DNA of 64,000 bases from Denitrovibrio sp. (GCA_002869145.1 PKTM01000028.1:17942-81941), one strand, 5' to 3'. Shown: positions 8,517-18,222, numbered from the stretch's first letter. A program made the numbers and translations. The notes: generated by a model not told the origin, from the letters alone.

Positions 8517-9617
8517 TTATCTGTTTTTGATATATATTTTGAAACTAGTTCCTGATATCTCGTTTTCCGGCAGCTCTATCTGTCCCCAAATCGTTGTAGG
8601 TATTGTGAAAAAGCTTTCGATCGGTTCATCTGAGCCATTCATTGTTTGTATGAAAAAAGCTGATTTGCAGTCTTTTTTACCTATATAGTTTGTGCTTCAG
8701 TCTGAACTGAATGTACAGGCATCGTATATCTTCAAGCTTCCGGCAAAGATCTCCCCTGTAAAATCATCGTTTGCCTTGTATATAGCAGGTGAGTAAACAA
8801 TGCTGCCTGTAGCCTGCACAGATGCCCCGGTGACATCAGCTTCTGCCGTTGCCAGCTTTGTGTGTGTGCCTGTTGATGTATAGATATAAAAATCAAATTT
8901 AACTCTGCCTGACACTCTTGGTTTCCAGTCATAAAAAGTGTTCACCTGATAAATAAGTGCTCCCCATCCGTTATCTGGATGAGTGTATGCGCCTAGAATA
9001 TTTGATCTTGTGCCGTTGAAAACATTTGAGAATGTTTCATTGTTATAGGTGTTGTAGATAGATTCGCCGTTGTAATAGAACTTGGACTCACGGTGATATT
9101 TACTGTCTGTCCAGTGAGTTTGAGCAGAAACAAAACCAGTGCTTATGTCTGCATTCTGCTGGTTAACGTATGTGGTGAAAGAGGCATAACACGTTCCAAG
9201 TGTCAGGGTTTTATACCTTTCATAAAAAAGAGTGCTCTCAATTTTCTCATATCCGCCTGTATGCTCGTCATATGCGTATGGGTTTGCACCCGTAAAAACG
9301 AATGCAGGAACTTTTATGCACGGCCACAGACTGCTTATGAAGCCTATGATATGTGAAGGCTCATTTCTGAACATTCTGATAATAATTTCATCACCTCTGC
9401 AGAATGCCTTTGAAGAACCATTTAGTGAACCATTCCTTTGCTCTTTTTTAGCATCGGGATGGTTATAAAAAACTGGTACTTCTTTATATGTGATCCCGCC
9501 TGAGACAAAATCGGCAGTGTCTTTTTCATAGTCCACATGTGTAACAACACCCTCTTGATAGCTGATGTTTTCCACCACATCCAGAGTGTTTGCGCATTTG
9601 GTTCTGTGTGTCATCAT
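8517..9617 (-). pseudogene. Phage fibre/baseplate-type protein interrupted by one in-frame TGA
   Basis: The first 306 codons encode an aromatic-rich beta protein with a segment (VVTHVDYEKDTADFVSGGIT..) reminiscent of baseplate spike N-terminal regions. A TGA at 8697-8699 ends it after ACTFSSD, but the same frame stays open for another 59 codons (STNYIGKKDCKSAFFIQTMN.. to ..KIYIKNR) and stops at TAA 8517-8519, immediately before the ribosome binding site of the next gene. Elsewhere this operon has almost no gaps, so the extended 366-codon frame is very likely the original gene. The start overlaps the previous stop (ATGA). Exact function is unknown. Confidence 0.65.
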
Positions 9618-10615
9618 GCCCTCCCGTAAAAGTGTTCAGAGACGATAATGTCGTTATCTTCAGACATGGTGTTTTTTACATCTTTGTTTGACGGCATGGT
9701 GTCAGCAGTTAACGGCATTTTATCTGTGGAACGTATAACAGCCACTGTTTCCCCGGCTTCATAAGAGGCAAAATCAGAAGATCTTAGCCAGTACCTTTTA
9801 TCTCTGTACTCTATGAGATATCTGAATCTGGTGTCGTATATCCACTCAGGTTTTGCGGTGACGTCTTCACCCCCATCTTTGCAGACATATTCATATGTGT
9901 AGCTTGTGTCTGGTTTCAGGATGTTTTGATAAACCTTCTCTTTTTGCACAAGCCCGCAGCCCAGAACCTTTGCAGTGGTGAAGATGTTTGTTTCGAAACG
10001 GAAGAATGCAAAAGGCTGAAATTCATCGAATCCAGCCAGCTTGAACGAAACCGAAACTTCATAGCCCGGGACAAGGTATTGTCTGTCCAGCCTTGTTTTG
10101 TGATAGACAACACCGCCGTCATCAAAAGTCAGTTGCACATTTTCACCATCTGCCTCACCAATGTGCGAGGGGTAGTCCATTCTGACTGCTGTGTCAGAGA
10201 AGTCAGTGCGGAAATACTCCACCCCGCAGTGTTCTGGAAGAGGGAGTTCGGCTGTAATGTAGTCACCGCTTCTGTGCCATTTTGCTCCCAGTGTCAGAGC
10301 TTCAATGTTGCTGCACGGCGGGTAGGCTTTAATACACTCAGGGTCTGCTCCATCCTGCAAAATAAAAGCTGTAACTGTTTGCGGTTTATCTTCGTGTGTG
10401 GACAGATACACATCTATATCTGTCTTCTGACGGGCTGATACAACACTGGTTTCTGCACGCATGCCGTTAACAAACATTCTTATGTTACTCAAAACACCGG
10501 AATTCCTTATGCTCATACTGCGTTTTCTGCACACTTTTCCGTAGCATATCCCTCTGGGCTCATAAACTGCTTTGCAAATGTAAATATTTGGAGTTATGTA
10601 GTTTTCTGATGCCAT
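9614..10615 (-). CDS. Phage structural protein, unknown role
   Basis: A 333-residue product with no recognisable catalytic motif. It is beta-rich and contains several short repeats of charged and aromatic residues (VEYFRTDFSDTAVRMDYPSH, YEVSVSFKLAGFDEFQPFAF). Its ATG at 10615 overlaps the stop of the upstream gene (TAATG) and its stop overlaps the next start (ATGA), which indicates tight translational coupling inside the virion operon. By position, after hub-like and before fibre-like genes, it is probably part of the tail tip. Confidence 0.6.
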   Translation of the reverse strand: MASENYITPNIYICKAVYEPRGICYGKVCRKRSMSIRNSGVLSNIRMFVNGMRAETSVVSARQKTDIDVYLSTHEDKPQTVTAFILQDGADPECIKAYPPCSNIEALTLGAKWHRSGDYITAELPLPEHCGVEYFRTDFSDTAVRMDYPSHIGEADGENVQLTFDDGGVVYHKTRLDRQYLVPGYEVSVSFKLAGFDEFQPFAFFRFETNIFTTAKVLGCGLVQKEKVYQNILKPDTSYTYEYVCKDGGEDVTAKPEWIYDTRFRYLIEYRDKRYWLRSSDFASYEAGETVAVIRSTDKMPLTADTMPSNKDVKNTMSEDNDIIVSEHFYGRA

Positions 10616-11340
10616 TATTCCACCGTGAAAAAGTCATTACTTATGGTGTCTTCGTCTGTTGGCTGATAGCCGTCTTTTGTGATCTTCAGGCTGTATGTTG
10701 CACTTTTCATACTCCCAAGTCTGATAATCCCCTCTGTGTCTGATTTGCCAGTGTATTTACCATTTATGTACACATGTGCGTCAGAGAGTGTCTCTTTGGT
10801 GCAGGCATCACGGACGGTCATCACCACGTCTTTGTTGTAAATGCCTGTCAGGAAACCGTCAGTGAAATCAACAACAGTATCCCCGGTCAGTCCGCTGGTC
10901 TTTGCGCTTAAAAGCACATATGTAGGGGCGGAGCACTCAAGGTCTATCAGGTCATAACTTGTTTTGTAATTTACTTTCAAAACACCGGTCACTGCTTCCG
11001 GCATAACAAGCCTTGAACCGTATATCTTTGGTTTCAAACTCCCTGTACCCTGCCATACAGCGGATATAAGCTCCTGTATGTAATACTCAGTTTCAGCAGT
11101 TTCTGAGTCTCTGAAAACGATGAACTCTGTCATTATCTGTTCCAGAGATTTAAGAAATATCTTAGCCTGACGGCTAGTAACACTCAGCTGCGGATTTTGC
11201 CCTCCGGGGTAAAGCTTTATGCGTGCCCTGTCATTTGGTGCAAAGATAGTTCTGCCGTTGTTTTCAGCAGGCTCCAGTACAAAGTCAAAGCCTGCCAGCC
11301 CTGTGTCTTTAGCTGTGAAGGTTATTTTTTTATCAGCCAT
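10615..11340 (-). CDS. Phage structural protein with carboxypeptidase-regulatory-like domain
   Basis: The start is set at ATG 11340 (MADKKITFTAKDTGL), which has GGAGG six bases upstream. The 241-residue protein ends with a small beta-sandwich of the carboxypeptidase-regulatory/Ig-like kind: DAHVYINGKYTGKSDTEGII followed by LGSMKSATYSLKITKDGY. Such domains are frequent surface decorations on phage tails and adhere to polysaccharide or host structures. The N-terminal two thirds are unrecognised. Overlapping starts and stops tie it to its neighbours. Confidence 0.6.
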   Translation of the reverse strand: MADKKITFTAKDTGLAGFDFVLEPAENNGRTIFAPNDRARIKLYPGGQNPQLSVTSRQAKIFLKSLEQIMTEFIVFRDSETAETEYYIQELISAVWQGTGSLKPKIYGSRLVMPEAVTGVLKVNYKTSYDLIDLECSAPTYVLLSAKTSGLTGDTVVDFTDGFLTGIYNKDVVMTVRDACTKETLSDAHVYINGKYTGKSDTEGIIRLGSMKSATYSLKITKDGYQPTDEDTISNDFFTVE

Positions 11341-11836
11341 TTGAAACCTCCACATAGACCACCACGGGATATTCGTCCGCATCTTTTTTGGTGAGTGTAA
11401 GTCCGTAGAGTCTGTAAGCTGACTGATAGTCAATGCTTGCAGCTGCTATTATGCCGTCTGCTGGTACGGGATATTCTGAACATTTGACATTGTAAGGATC
11501 TTTCACAGATATTGTGCCTAGTGATTTTCCCAGCCAAATGCTTTGAGAGACAGATTTAACAGGCTTTTCTGTTTCTGCAGTATCTTGTGTAATGAAACTG
11601 ATGGTTTCACCCGCTACCACATCTGCAAATATTCCCATGTCTGTAATTGTCCCGTCTGTGGCACATACTGATACTGCTTCTGGTTCATGGGTATACACTC
11701 TGAAATAAGCAGTATCACCGTATCTGAATTTCGATTTAACTGCGCCCGTGTAGTCTCTGTTGCGTTCGCTGTCTGTTTCAATGCTGAGTCCGGCATCGTT
11801 GCCTCCGGTTACAAAACTGACTGTTACTTTTGCCAC
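11333..11836 (-). CDS. Phage structural protein, unknown
   Basis: A 167-residue beta-rich protein starting at GTG 11836 behind CTGGAGG. The sequence MAKVTVSFVTGGNDAGLSIE and FRYGDTAYFRVYTHEPEAVS suggests an Ig-like fold. No enzymatic motif is visible. It overlaps both neighbours by a few bases, so it is coexpressed with the tail tip genes. Confidence 0.55.
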   Translation of the reverse strand: MAKVTVSFVTGGNDAGLSIETDSERNRDYTGAVKSKFRYGDTAYFRVYTHEPEAVSVCATDGTITDMGIFADVVAGETISFITQDTAETEKPVKSVSQSIWLGKSLGTISVKDPYNVKCSEYPVPADGIIAAASIDYQSAYRLYGLTLTKKDADEYPVVVYVEVSNG

Positions 11837-13470
11837 TGTAAAACCTCCAGCCTGTCAGTTATTCTGACAGGGTTAGTCTCAATATTTATCTTTACCCCTG
11901 TGAGAGCGCCGCCCCCGTGCATGGTTTTTATATTTAATCCGCTTGTGGTGTTTATGATGTTTGTATGGGGTATTTCTAAGAAGAGCTTTTCGCCGTTTTC
12001 AGCATATTCTGACTTTGCCAGTTTTATGGCTGAAACGTGGTCGCTCAGGTGCGGAGCGTGAATGGTTTTCTTTGTTCCGTTTGCTCCCTTGATAAACAGC
12101 GCGCGGTTTTTCATGTATGCAAATACCGCAAACTCGCCGCTGGAAGCAGAGGAAAGCTCATATGTGTTTCGAAGCGTTACGTATGTCACTTCTTTAATCC
12201 CAGAGCCGTCTTTGACAAAAACACTCTTCCCTGATGCCCGGACATTTGGCGACAGCATTTTGTACGATGGTTTGGTAAGCGCCCCCGCGCCGTCTTCGAA
12301 AAGAACCTGTTCTGTTACTGTTACAGGTATCATTGAAGCTGTTTTACGCAGTGATGCATTGCTTATTATCTGTGTGTCTGTGAGTAAATAGATGTTTATA
12401 ACTATCTTTTCGGAAGTGTTCGCAGTTCTTGTGCTTGGCTCTATGGTGATGCTTTCAGAGCTTTGACCATAGACAACCTCTGTGAAAGTGCCCTCTGGTT
12501 TTACATAGGATTTTTCCCAGCTGATAATGTTCTCAGGGGAATAGACCGGATTGTTTTTTGAGAGACTAAAAACGAGGCTTCTGTTTCCGTTCACAGTTCT
12601 GCTTCTGTTGCCGGAAATCTCCGCTATGAAGCTTGCTGCCTCTATGCTGTTCATATCACTGTGCAGCCCTGATATCATAAAATCATCTGCTGCAAATATT
12701 ATTGAACCGTCTAGTGATGCTGCAAGTTCTGAAGCCATGACATGTTTAAAACTAAAAACTTCCCTTTTTGCAGCAGGCGTCTTTCCGTAAAGAGCTGTGC
12801 CTTCGGGAGTGTCTCTCTTTTTTGATATCTGAAAAAGGTAGTTTTCAGAATTTATCTGCACTAGAAGCTCATCAGGCAGGCTGAGATGTCCGGCAAAATC
12901 AGCTTTCACAGACATCTCACCGTAAAGGTCTATCTCCGCATGTCTCAGGTATTTTGTAATGTCTGTTCCGTCCGAGTAAATTTTAAAAGTATCACGAACA
13001 ATAACAGCATCACTTTCAGGCTGATATATGCATAGGGATCCGTATGCCCCGGTCAGAGCCAGAGTTGACCATATCTGATGAGTCGCTGCGAAGGCAAAAT
13101 CTCCCAGAGTGTTTGATATTGCTACACTTTTAGAGATCTGTCCTGTGAGCTCATTACGCAAAACAACACTGCTGTCAAGCCCTGTCACGGCATATATCTT
13201 AGTCGAAACAGTCTCTTGGTTCATCCCCGCAAGACTGTTTAATATCTTCAAACTCTCAGTTGCCATCTCTGCAAACTCAGCAGAGAGCACAATCCATCCT
13301 GATTCTCCAAGTACGGCGTGCACCTTTAAAGAGGCAGAGAGTGTAAGACTTGTGACAGATTCTCCGGAACCTGGGATTATAAACGGCGCTGTTAATGAAA
13401 GGCTTCCGGTTAAGCCTCCTGTTGGTGCAGCAGGAACAGCAATAGGTGATGATGAGCAGATGAAAAGCAT
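11824..13470 (-). CDS. Phage tail tip / hub-like protein
   Basis: The largest product of the virion operon (about 548 aa). The start is taken as ATG 13470, which follows GGGTGGG and overlaps the stop of the upstream gene (GGCTGATATG). The central region (FKIYSDGTDITKYLRHAEID..VQINSENYLFQISKKR) resembles hub-type phage proteins, and a further part (WEKSYVKPEGTFTEVVYGQS) is also typical. No lysozyme or peptidase motif is visible. Hub or fibre base is an inference from size and order. Confidence 0.55.
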   Translation of the reverse strand: MLFICSSSPIAVPAAPTGGLTGSLSLTAPFIIPGSGESVTSLTLSASLKVHAVLGESGWIVLSAEFAEMATESLKILNSLAGMNQETVSTKIYAVTGLDSSVVLRNELTGQISKSVAISNTLGDFAFAATHQIWSTLALTGAYGSLCIYQPESDAVIVRDTFKIYSDGTDITKYLRHAEIDLYGEMSVKADFAGHLSLPDELLVQINSENYLFQISKKRDTPEGTALYGKTPAAKREVFSFKHVMASELAASLDGSIIFAADDFMISGLHSDMNSIEAASFIAEISGNRSRTVNGNRSLVFSLSKNNPVYSPENIISWEKSYVKPEGTFTEVVYGQSSESITIEPSTRTANTSEKIVINIYLLTDTQIISNASLRKTASMIPVTVTEQVLFEDGAGALTKPSYKMLSPNVRASGKSVFVKDGSGIKEVTYVTLRNTYELSSASSGEFAVFAYMKNRALFIKGANGTKKTIHAPHLSDHVSAIKLAKSEYAENGEKLFLEIPHTNIINTTSGLNIKTMHGGGALTGVKINIETNPVRITDRLEVLQWQK

Positions 13471-13471
13471 A

Positions 13472-14680
13472 TCAGCCCACCCTGAACCAATCGTTGCCAT
13501 CACTGGCGAAAGCTGCGTATTCCCACTGAGATGTCAGGTCAAATGTTGATGCTCCGTCCATGGTACAGCCGTTTGATCTCACTGTTACTGTATTTGCAGA
13601 TGAATCTATCTTCTTAACTGTGACTGATTCCCCTATTGCACGGTCTACGTGGGGGAGTGTTAATGTTATTGTTCCGGCTGAAGCATCAGCAATAACAAAC
13701 CGCTCTTGCCCTCTCAGTGTGGAGGATGCGGTTACGGTTTTTGTTCTGATGTTGTCCGGTGTATACCTGTTTAAAAAGTGGATTTGGTCGTTATCATCTA
13801 CGATAAATGTCATAGATTCAAATTTGCCGTATATCATCGCTGCGCCTGGTGATTCCACAAATGCACTCACATATACATAGTTATCCAGATCGTCATACTT
13901 TATTATTGTGAGCGGGATACCCTTCATCCCTTCACCTGAAGGCAGGCTAATGGACACTGCGCCAGCGGAAGTGTCAGCGAATACCACGCCGTCACCAAAA
14001 GATATGTCGGAGTTGTTTGCGTCTATCTTTTTTATGCCGTTTGGCTTTGCGTTGACATAGTCTGTGATGTTCCACTCACCTTCGCTTAGGCAAAGGGTTA
14101 TGCTTGAGCCGGAAGTAAGCGTTACGTATGTGTCTGTGGTGTGTGCGAAGCTGTCGCCTATGTTTGGGTATATCCTTGCGGTCTGGGATGATTTTGTACC
14201 TTTGCTGGTTATTTTGTAAGTTATCCCATCTGCCAGAAGTGATTCGGGGAGGGTGACAGTTTTATAGGTTTCTGCTGTGGTGAATATCAGAAATGTATTT
14301 GTGTCGTACCGCCCCATGTCATATATGTTATCTGTGATGTCGCTGACAGAGGCAGATATGGATGCTCCTGCGAAAAGGTATTTCATGGTTTCTGCTGTAA
14401 CCACGTTTGCAATATTTGAACCTGCCTGCCATAACTTTGGGGCTGTACTTTCCTCTCCTCGCACCGCCTGAAAAAGTCCTGCTGATATTCTGTTTAAAGA
14501 GACTATCTCTGAAGAGCTGTCCAGCAGTGGTGAAGACTTTGAGCTGTCCCATATCACAGCTGTAAAGTCACCGTCAGGAAAGAGTGCGTAGTCAGTTATC
14601 TCAATCTGATTGTCACTTTCTCCTGCTTCTGAGGCGAGTGTTGAGAGTGCAAAGTTTTTGAAATTCAGATTTAAAGCCAT
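13472..14680 (-). CDS. Phage fibre protein with repeated beta domains
   Basis: A 402-residue protein with the fibre-type N-terminal motif FQAVRGEESTAPKLWQAGS, typical of proteins that attach fibres to virions. Two related beta modules follow, each ending in a pattern of the kind ADTSAGAVSISLPSGEGMKG and ADASAGTITLTLPHVDRAIG, and a closing WEYAAFASDGNDWFRVG that is common at the ends of phage fibre domains. It probably forms a trimeric appendage. Confidence 0.65.
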   Translation of the reverse strand: MALNLNFKNFALSTLASEAGESDNQIEITDYALFPDGDFTAVIWDSSKSSPLLDSSSEIVSLNRISAGLFQAVRGEESTAPKLWQAGSNIANVVTAETMKYLFAGASISASVSDITDNIYDMGRYDTNTFLIFTTAETYKTVTLPESLLADGITYKITSKGTKSSQTARIYPNIGDSFAHTTDTYVTLTSGSSITLCLSEGEWNITDYVNAKPNGIKKIDANNSDISFGDGVVFADTSAGAVSISLPSGEGMKGIPLTIIKYDDLDNYVYVSAFVESPGAAMIYGKFESMTFIVDDNDQIHFLNRYTPDNIRTKTVTASSTLRGQERFVIADASAGTITLTLPHVDRAIGESVTVKKIDSSANTVTVRSNGCTMDGASTFDLTSQWEYAAFASDGNDWFRVG

Positions 14681-14752
14681 TTTTTCACCTGTTTTTACTG
14701 ATAAAAGTTCCAGAAGGTCGAAACAAAATTTTTAAGGATGTTTTTTGTCTGC

Positions 14753-15721
14753 CTAATCAATAAGCCAGTCTAAGTTAAATGAATTGTTTGGCTCGTGTGC
14801 ACATCCTGCAGGCACAACCTCTCTTATCCACATGCCTTTACAGGCTGGTGCTGTGCTGAAAGTGATTGTGTTTCCTGTCTCAAAAAGTCCCGACCAGCAT
14901 TCTGCAGGTATTGAAAAATAAGGTTTGTTTGTCTTTGGGTTCAGCGGTTCATATGCTGCTGCTGTTGTGCCAGATGTCAGTACTCCGGCATTTACACCGG
15001 ATACCTGAAAGCTGAAAGAGCTATCGAACGTAATGGAGAAGGTGTCGGATTCTGTGCCGCCGTTTGAAAGGGTTATAAGGTTATCATCAAAAGAGCCTCC
15101 GGCACTTGATACACTGACACCCGAAAGCACAGGGGTAAGATCGCCCGTCTCTATCATAACGCCCACATTGGTTTCATATGCCGTGAAGTTGTCCGGAAGC
15201 TGACCGTCAAGCTGGATAGTGGCAATATCTCCGCTCCAGCTTACACAGGGTGCAGACTGGGACGTGCGGATGTTGCATGTGTTGCCCAGCTCATCTTTAA
15301 TAAGCAGAAGGGCGCTTTCTGGTATGGTGTAGTCGTTTGCTTTAAATGTAACCTGAATGGAGGCGTCTCCTGCTGATGCATTAAACGCTAGTGCACCGCA
15401 GCCAGTCCAGCCTGTTTCTGTGAGCTCAGCCTGAGTGTCGGTGTCTGTCCCTGCTTTTATGTAAAACCTGTCCTCACCATTCCCCGGCGAGCTTATCGCC
15501 ACAGCAGAACCGTAGGCTGTTTCAGCGAGCTGGTTTACATTTGCTATGAAAGCTTTGCGCTGCCTGGTCTTCCCGTCTGCCCTCTCGGTTGATGTAACTC
15601 TGGGGAGCAGGTTAAACTTTACACCTGAAACAACTTCTGCAGCAAAATCTGCTAAGCCGCCATTTGTGTCAGTGTCTGAAATATTAATAGCCTTTAGTAT
15701 TTTAATATCTGACTGATTCAT
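14753..15721 (-). CDS. Phage structural protein (SDIKxLK type)
   Basis: A 322-residue protein beginning MNQSDIKILKAINISDTDTN-GG, an N-terminal pattern I associate with a structural protein of Mu-like and related phages, followed by a segment RADGKTRQRKAFIANVNQLA. The rest is beta-rich with low-complexity Gly/Ser/Thr stretches. No tape-measure or tube features are present. It starts one base after the upstream stop, so it is coupled to the connector genes. The function may be a tail or neck component; this is low-certainty inference. Confidence 0.6.
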   Translation of the reverse strand: MNQSDIKILKAINISDTDTNGGLADFAAEVVSGVKFNLLPRVTSTERADGKTRQRKAFIANVNQLAETAYGSAVAISSPGNGEDRFYIKAGTDTDTQAELTETGWTGCGALAFNASAGDASIQVTFKANDYTIPESALLLIKDELGNTCNIRTSQSAPCVSWSGDIATIQLDGQLPDNFTAYETNVGVMIETGDLTPVLSGVSVSSAGGSFDDNLITLSNGGTESDTFSITFDSSFSFQVSGVNAGVLTSGTTAAAYEPLNPKTNKPYFSIPAECWSGLFETGNTITFSTAPACKGMWIREVVPAGCAHEPNNSFNLDWLID

Positions 15722-16093
15722 TTATACCTCCAAAAGTCTGATAAAGCCGTAGTAGCTATCGGTATCTGTGTGCAATTGTTTTGCGCTTATCGGTTTCAGC
15801 TCAAGACCGCCTGTGCGAAAGACAGCAGTTTTGATCCGGCCGTTAATGTTTATGCTTATCTCACTGTTTTGTTCTGCCAGTGCTTTCAGCAGCAGTGCAG
15901 TTTGTCTGGTGAGCTCCCCCGCAATCTTTGGGACGTACAGATCTATCTCTTTTTCTTTTTCTCCGAAATGCACCAGCCCGCATCCGTCAGTGCAGTTTGT
16001 TAGACTGTTTAAAGGCAAGCCGTGAGCCAGTTCGTTTGTCCATACTGCGCTTTCAGGCAACGCAATCCCGCCGATGCTTATCATTGTCTGCAT
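15722..16093 (-). CDS. Phage neck/tail protein, unknown
   Basis: A 123-residue product. The sequence (ISIGGIALPESAVWTNELAH.. LLLKALAEQNSEISININGR) is consistent with a small structural protein. The ATG at 16093 overlaps the upstream gene; another ATG at 16084 is equally possible. Position after two connector-like genes suggests the head-tail junction. Confidence 0.55.
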   Translation of the reverse strand: MQTMISIGGIALPESAVWTNELAHGLPLNSLTNCTDGCGLVHFGEKEKEIDLYVPKIAGELTRQTALLLKALAEQNSEISININGRIKTAVFRTGGLELKPISAKQLHTDTDSYYGFIRLLEV

Positions 16094-16452
16094 CCGTTAA
16101 ACGCAGCTTCTATCCGGTACACTGCAGATCTGTCGTTTGCCCCTTTCGTCATCTTTTGGCTGAGGGAGCAGGGTTCCAGTTCTGACAGAGATTTCATTAC
16201 TGTCTCTATGTCGTCAGAAGTTTCGTTTACACCTACCTTCAGAAACTTCATATCCACCTCAAAAACAGCAGTGCAAACAACCACACCATTGTCTTCGGTG
16301 CTTTTTAATCCGCTGAAAAAGACAGCCGCTGATGGTTCTCTCATTATTGTGCTTTGTCTCCTGTCGTCAGAAGGGGTGAGCACGGAATCGAAGACCCCGC
16401 AGTTTTCTAGGTTTTGGATAAGAGACTGTTTTATCTGCTGAACTGTCTGCAT
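16081..16452 (-). CDS. Head-tail connector-like phage protein (Mu gp37-like)
   Basis: The start is set at ATG 16452 (MQTVQQIKQSLIQNLENCGV), which has GGAAGGGG upstream and overlaps the stop of the previous gene; the longer open frame to 16590 lies within that gene. The 123-residue protein has the layout of Mu gp37-like/minor neck proteins: an N-terminal helix, a beta core (VVCTAVFEVDMKFLKVG) and a C-terminal YRIEAAFNG strand. Function is inferred from order. Confidence 0.55.
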   Translation of the reverse strand: MQTVQQIKQSLIQNLENCGVFDSVLTPSDDRRQSTIMREPSAAVFFSGLKSTEDNGVVVCTAVFEVDMKFLKVGVNETSDDIETVMKSLSELEPCSLSQKMTKGANDRSAVYRIEAAFNGCRQ

Positions 16453-16453
16453 A

Positions 16454-16804
16454 TCAGTACCCCTTCCAATCCTTTGTTCCGGCGTGTATTTCAGAGAAGA
16501 CCTTGCTGTTTTTCTCAAAAGGGGCGAGTGGTGTAAGTATCTCAATACATTCTTTTTTATATCTCTCAGCCGTTTGCCATTCAGCAGCAAATATATACAT
16601 TTGAGCTAGTGCCCATTTTTTCACAGCCAGCCGGAGCACCGGGTCTTCCTCGTCATATTCCAAACCGAATTTTTCAGCCGCCAGCCCTACATAGGCTCTG
16701 GCTGATTCTAGGGATTCTTCAGCAACAGCATCGTCTCCACGGCAAATGGCATCATAGTCTTCTGTCTGTATCGCATCCTGCAGTTCATAGATGTCTATCA
16801 GCAT
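16454..16804 (-). CDS. Head-tail adaptor-like phage protein (Mu gp36/DUF1320-like)
   Basis: A 116-residue helical acidic protein (LESARAYVGLAAEKFGLEYD.. AVKKWALAQMYIFAAEWQTA). The pattern of a soluble helix bundle with a conserved-looking LRLAVKKWALAQMY segment directly after the capsid gene matches head-completion proteins such as Mu gp36. It forms the lower part of the connector in that model. Good GGAGG before the ATG. Confidence 0.6.
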   Translation of the reverse strand: MLIDIYELQDAIQTEDYDAICRGDDAVAEESLESARAYVGLAAEKFGLEYDEEDPVLRLAVKKWALAQMYIFAAEWQTAERYKKECIEILTPLAPFEKNSKVFSEIHAGTKDWKGY

Positions 16805-16824
16805 CTTTTCCTCCTGGTTTTATT

Positions 16825-16844
16825 GGGGCGCACAGAGGCGCCCC
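16825..16844. terminator. Strong hairpin between capsid and adaptor genes
   Basis: GGGGCGC-N6-GCGCCCC is a perfect 7-bp stem in a short gap after the capsid gene. There is no T run on the minus-strand side, so it is more likely an mRNA-stabilising or partial stop structure that raises capsid expression over downstream genes than a full terminator. Confidence 0.5.
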
Positions 16845-16865
16845 GAAAGGGAGTGTGTTTGTGCC

Positions 16866-17849
16866 TTATATGGCAGTTGCCCAACAGATACCTTTTGTGA
16901 AAGGCACCGGCAGTGGCTTGGATTCTGCTATGATCTCTATGGTGGATGACCTTGGGTCCTTCACATGCTTCACAAAGAAAGGCATAGCTGTTAGGTTGCT
17001 GTCCAAGTCGTCAATAACCGCATAGACCATCTCGAAAGGTGCGTCTGAGGCGAATGCCATTATTTTATCCGTGTCTACCACCTTCACTTGTGTGCTGGTT
17101 GTAAGGTCTGTGTAAGAGCTGTTCATAAGCTCCACTTTGAACCCTGCGATACTGATGGTTTTTGCATCTATAATGCCTGAGACAGAAGTGTTGCCTATGT
17201 CCTGAACTATCTTTGCCAGAGCCATAAAGGCATCCTGTCCTGCCCAGAAGCGAATGTCTGAGCCGTAGTGGGTTTCTGACTGAATGTTTGCCTCCATCCC
17301 GATAAGATCTGCAAGCACAGCATCCAATGTAATGCCGGAATCACTCCAGACAGTGCCTATGGAGTGAGATAAAGTGGAACCGAAGTCTACACTGTATGTG
17401 CCGTAACAGCCTTCTATTGCCATAGGGTAGGCTATAGATCCTTTCAGCGACTGAGCAGCCATAGCCTCCGTAGAAGCCCGCACTATTCTGCGCAGTCTGT
17501 CTATCTTGTTGTTTACAAGTAGCTCTACCCCAGAATCATCCAGCAGCTTAAGGTTGTTAACGTCCACTCCGTTGAGTCTTTCGGACGGTCTGAACGGCTG
17601 AGGTTCAATATGTGTGATGTTCATGGAATCTTCATAAACAGGCACAGGTTCGCCGCCTCGTTTTGTGATGGCGATGTTTTTTACCGACTGCTGAAGATCG
17701 CTCACAGAGACTGTGGGGAGCGGGTGATTCCTGCGTTTATCGTCAGTGTAAATGCTGTCCATCACCGGTGATTTAAGCTCCGGCATGGACGTAAGAGCCC
17801 TCACAATGGACTCTGTGGTGAAGTATCTGCTAATATCAAGCTGTATCAT
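16866..17849 (-). CDS. Phage major capsid protein (lambda gpE-type)
   Basis: A 327-residue capsid protein. Its order and signature segments match the lambda E family: an N-terminal arm (MIQLDISRYFTTESIVRAL), the ITKRGGEPVPVYE segment, LRRIVRASTEAMAAQSLKG, and a C-terminal domain ISIAGFKVELMNSSYTDLTT..PLPVPF. It would form the icosahedral shell with the decoration protein coded just upstream. A good GGAGG precedes the ATG. It belongs to a packaging set otherwise of Mu type (terminase, portal), so this is a mosaic phage. Confidence 0.8.
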   Translation of the reverse strand: MIQLDISRYFTTESIVRALTSMPELKSPVMDSIYTDDKRRNHPLPTVSVSDLQQSVKNIAITKRGGEPVPVYEDSMNITHIEPQPFRPSERLNGVDVNNLKLLDDSGVELLVNNKIDRLRRIVRASTEAMAAQSLKGSIAYPMAIEGCYGTYSVDFGSTLSHSIGTVWSDSGITLDAVLADLIGMEANIQSETHYGSDIRFWAGQDAFMALAKIVQDIGNTSVSGIIDAKTISIAGFKVELMNSSYTDLTTSTQVKVVDTDKIMAFASDAPFEMVYAVIDDLDSNLTAMPFFVKHVKDPRSSTIEIIAESKPLPVPFTKGICWATAI

Positions 17850-17859
17850 ATAATTCCTC

Positions 17860-18222
17860 CTAGAATGACCAGATTACTGTTGCTGTCTCAAGAGCGGCTG
17901 CATCGTTTGAACCGGATGCTGTACCCTTTGTGAGAAGGCTTTTCGCTACCACAGCTCCGTGTACAAGCACGCTGCCTATTGTGTCTTTTGCAGTGTCTGT
18001 CTCTCTTATGCAGACTCCCACAGGGGTCGCTTCTGTTCCGCCGGATGCCGGATCGTATGAGACTATTTCGCCGGATGCATCAAGAGCCACTATCTCTCCT
18101 GCGGGGATAGTTCCGTTATCCGCCTTGAACTTCTTCAGACGGACAAGGGCAGGGTGCCTGTCGTCTATGACTGTTTTTCCTGTGATGGTCTGCTGACCAA
18201 CAACTCCGTTTACTGTTGCCAT
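17860..18222 (-). CDS. Capsid decoration protein (lambda gpD-like)
   Basis: A 120-residue protein with the small beta fold of gpD/HDPD proteins: HPALVRLKKFKADNGTIPAG-EIV, an Ala/Gly-rich middle, and VLVHGAVVAKSLLTKGTA. In lambda, trimers of D bind the expanded capsid and stabilise it. It sits between protease/scaffold and capsid genes, the classical place. GGAGG precedes the ATG. Confidence 0.75.
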   Translation of the reverse strand: MATVNGVVGQQTITGKTVIDDRHPALVRLKKFKADNGTIPAGEIVALDASGEIVSYDPASGGTEATPVGVCIRETDTAKDTIGSVLVHGAVVAKSLLTKGTASGSNDAAALETATVIWSF

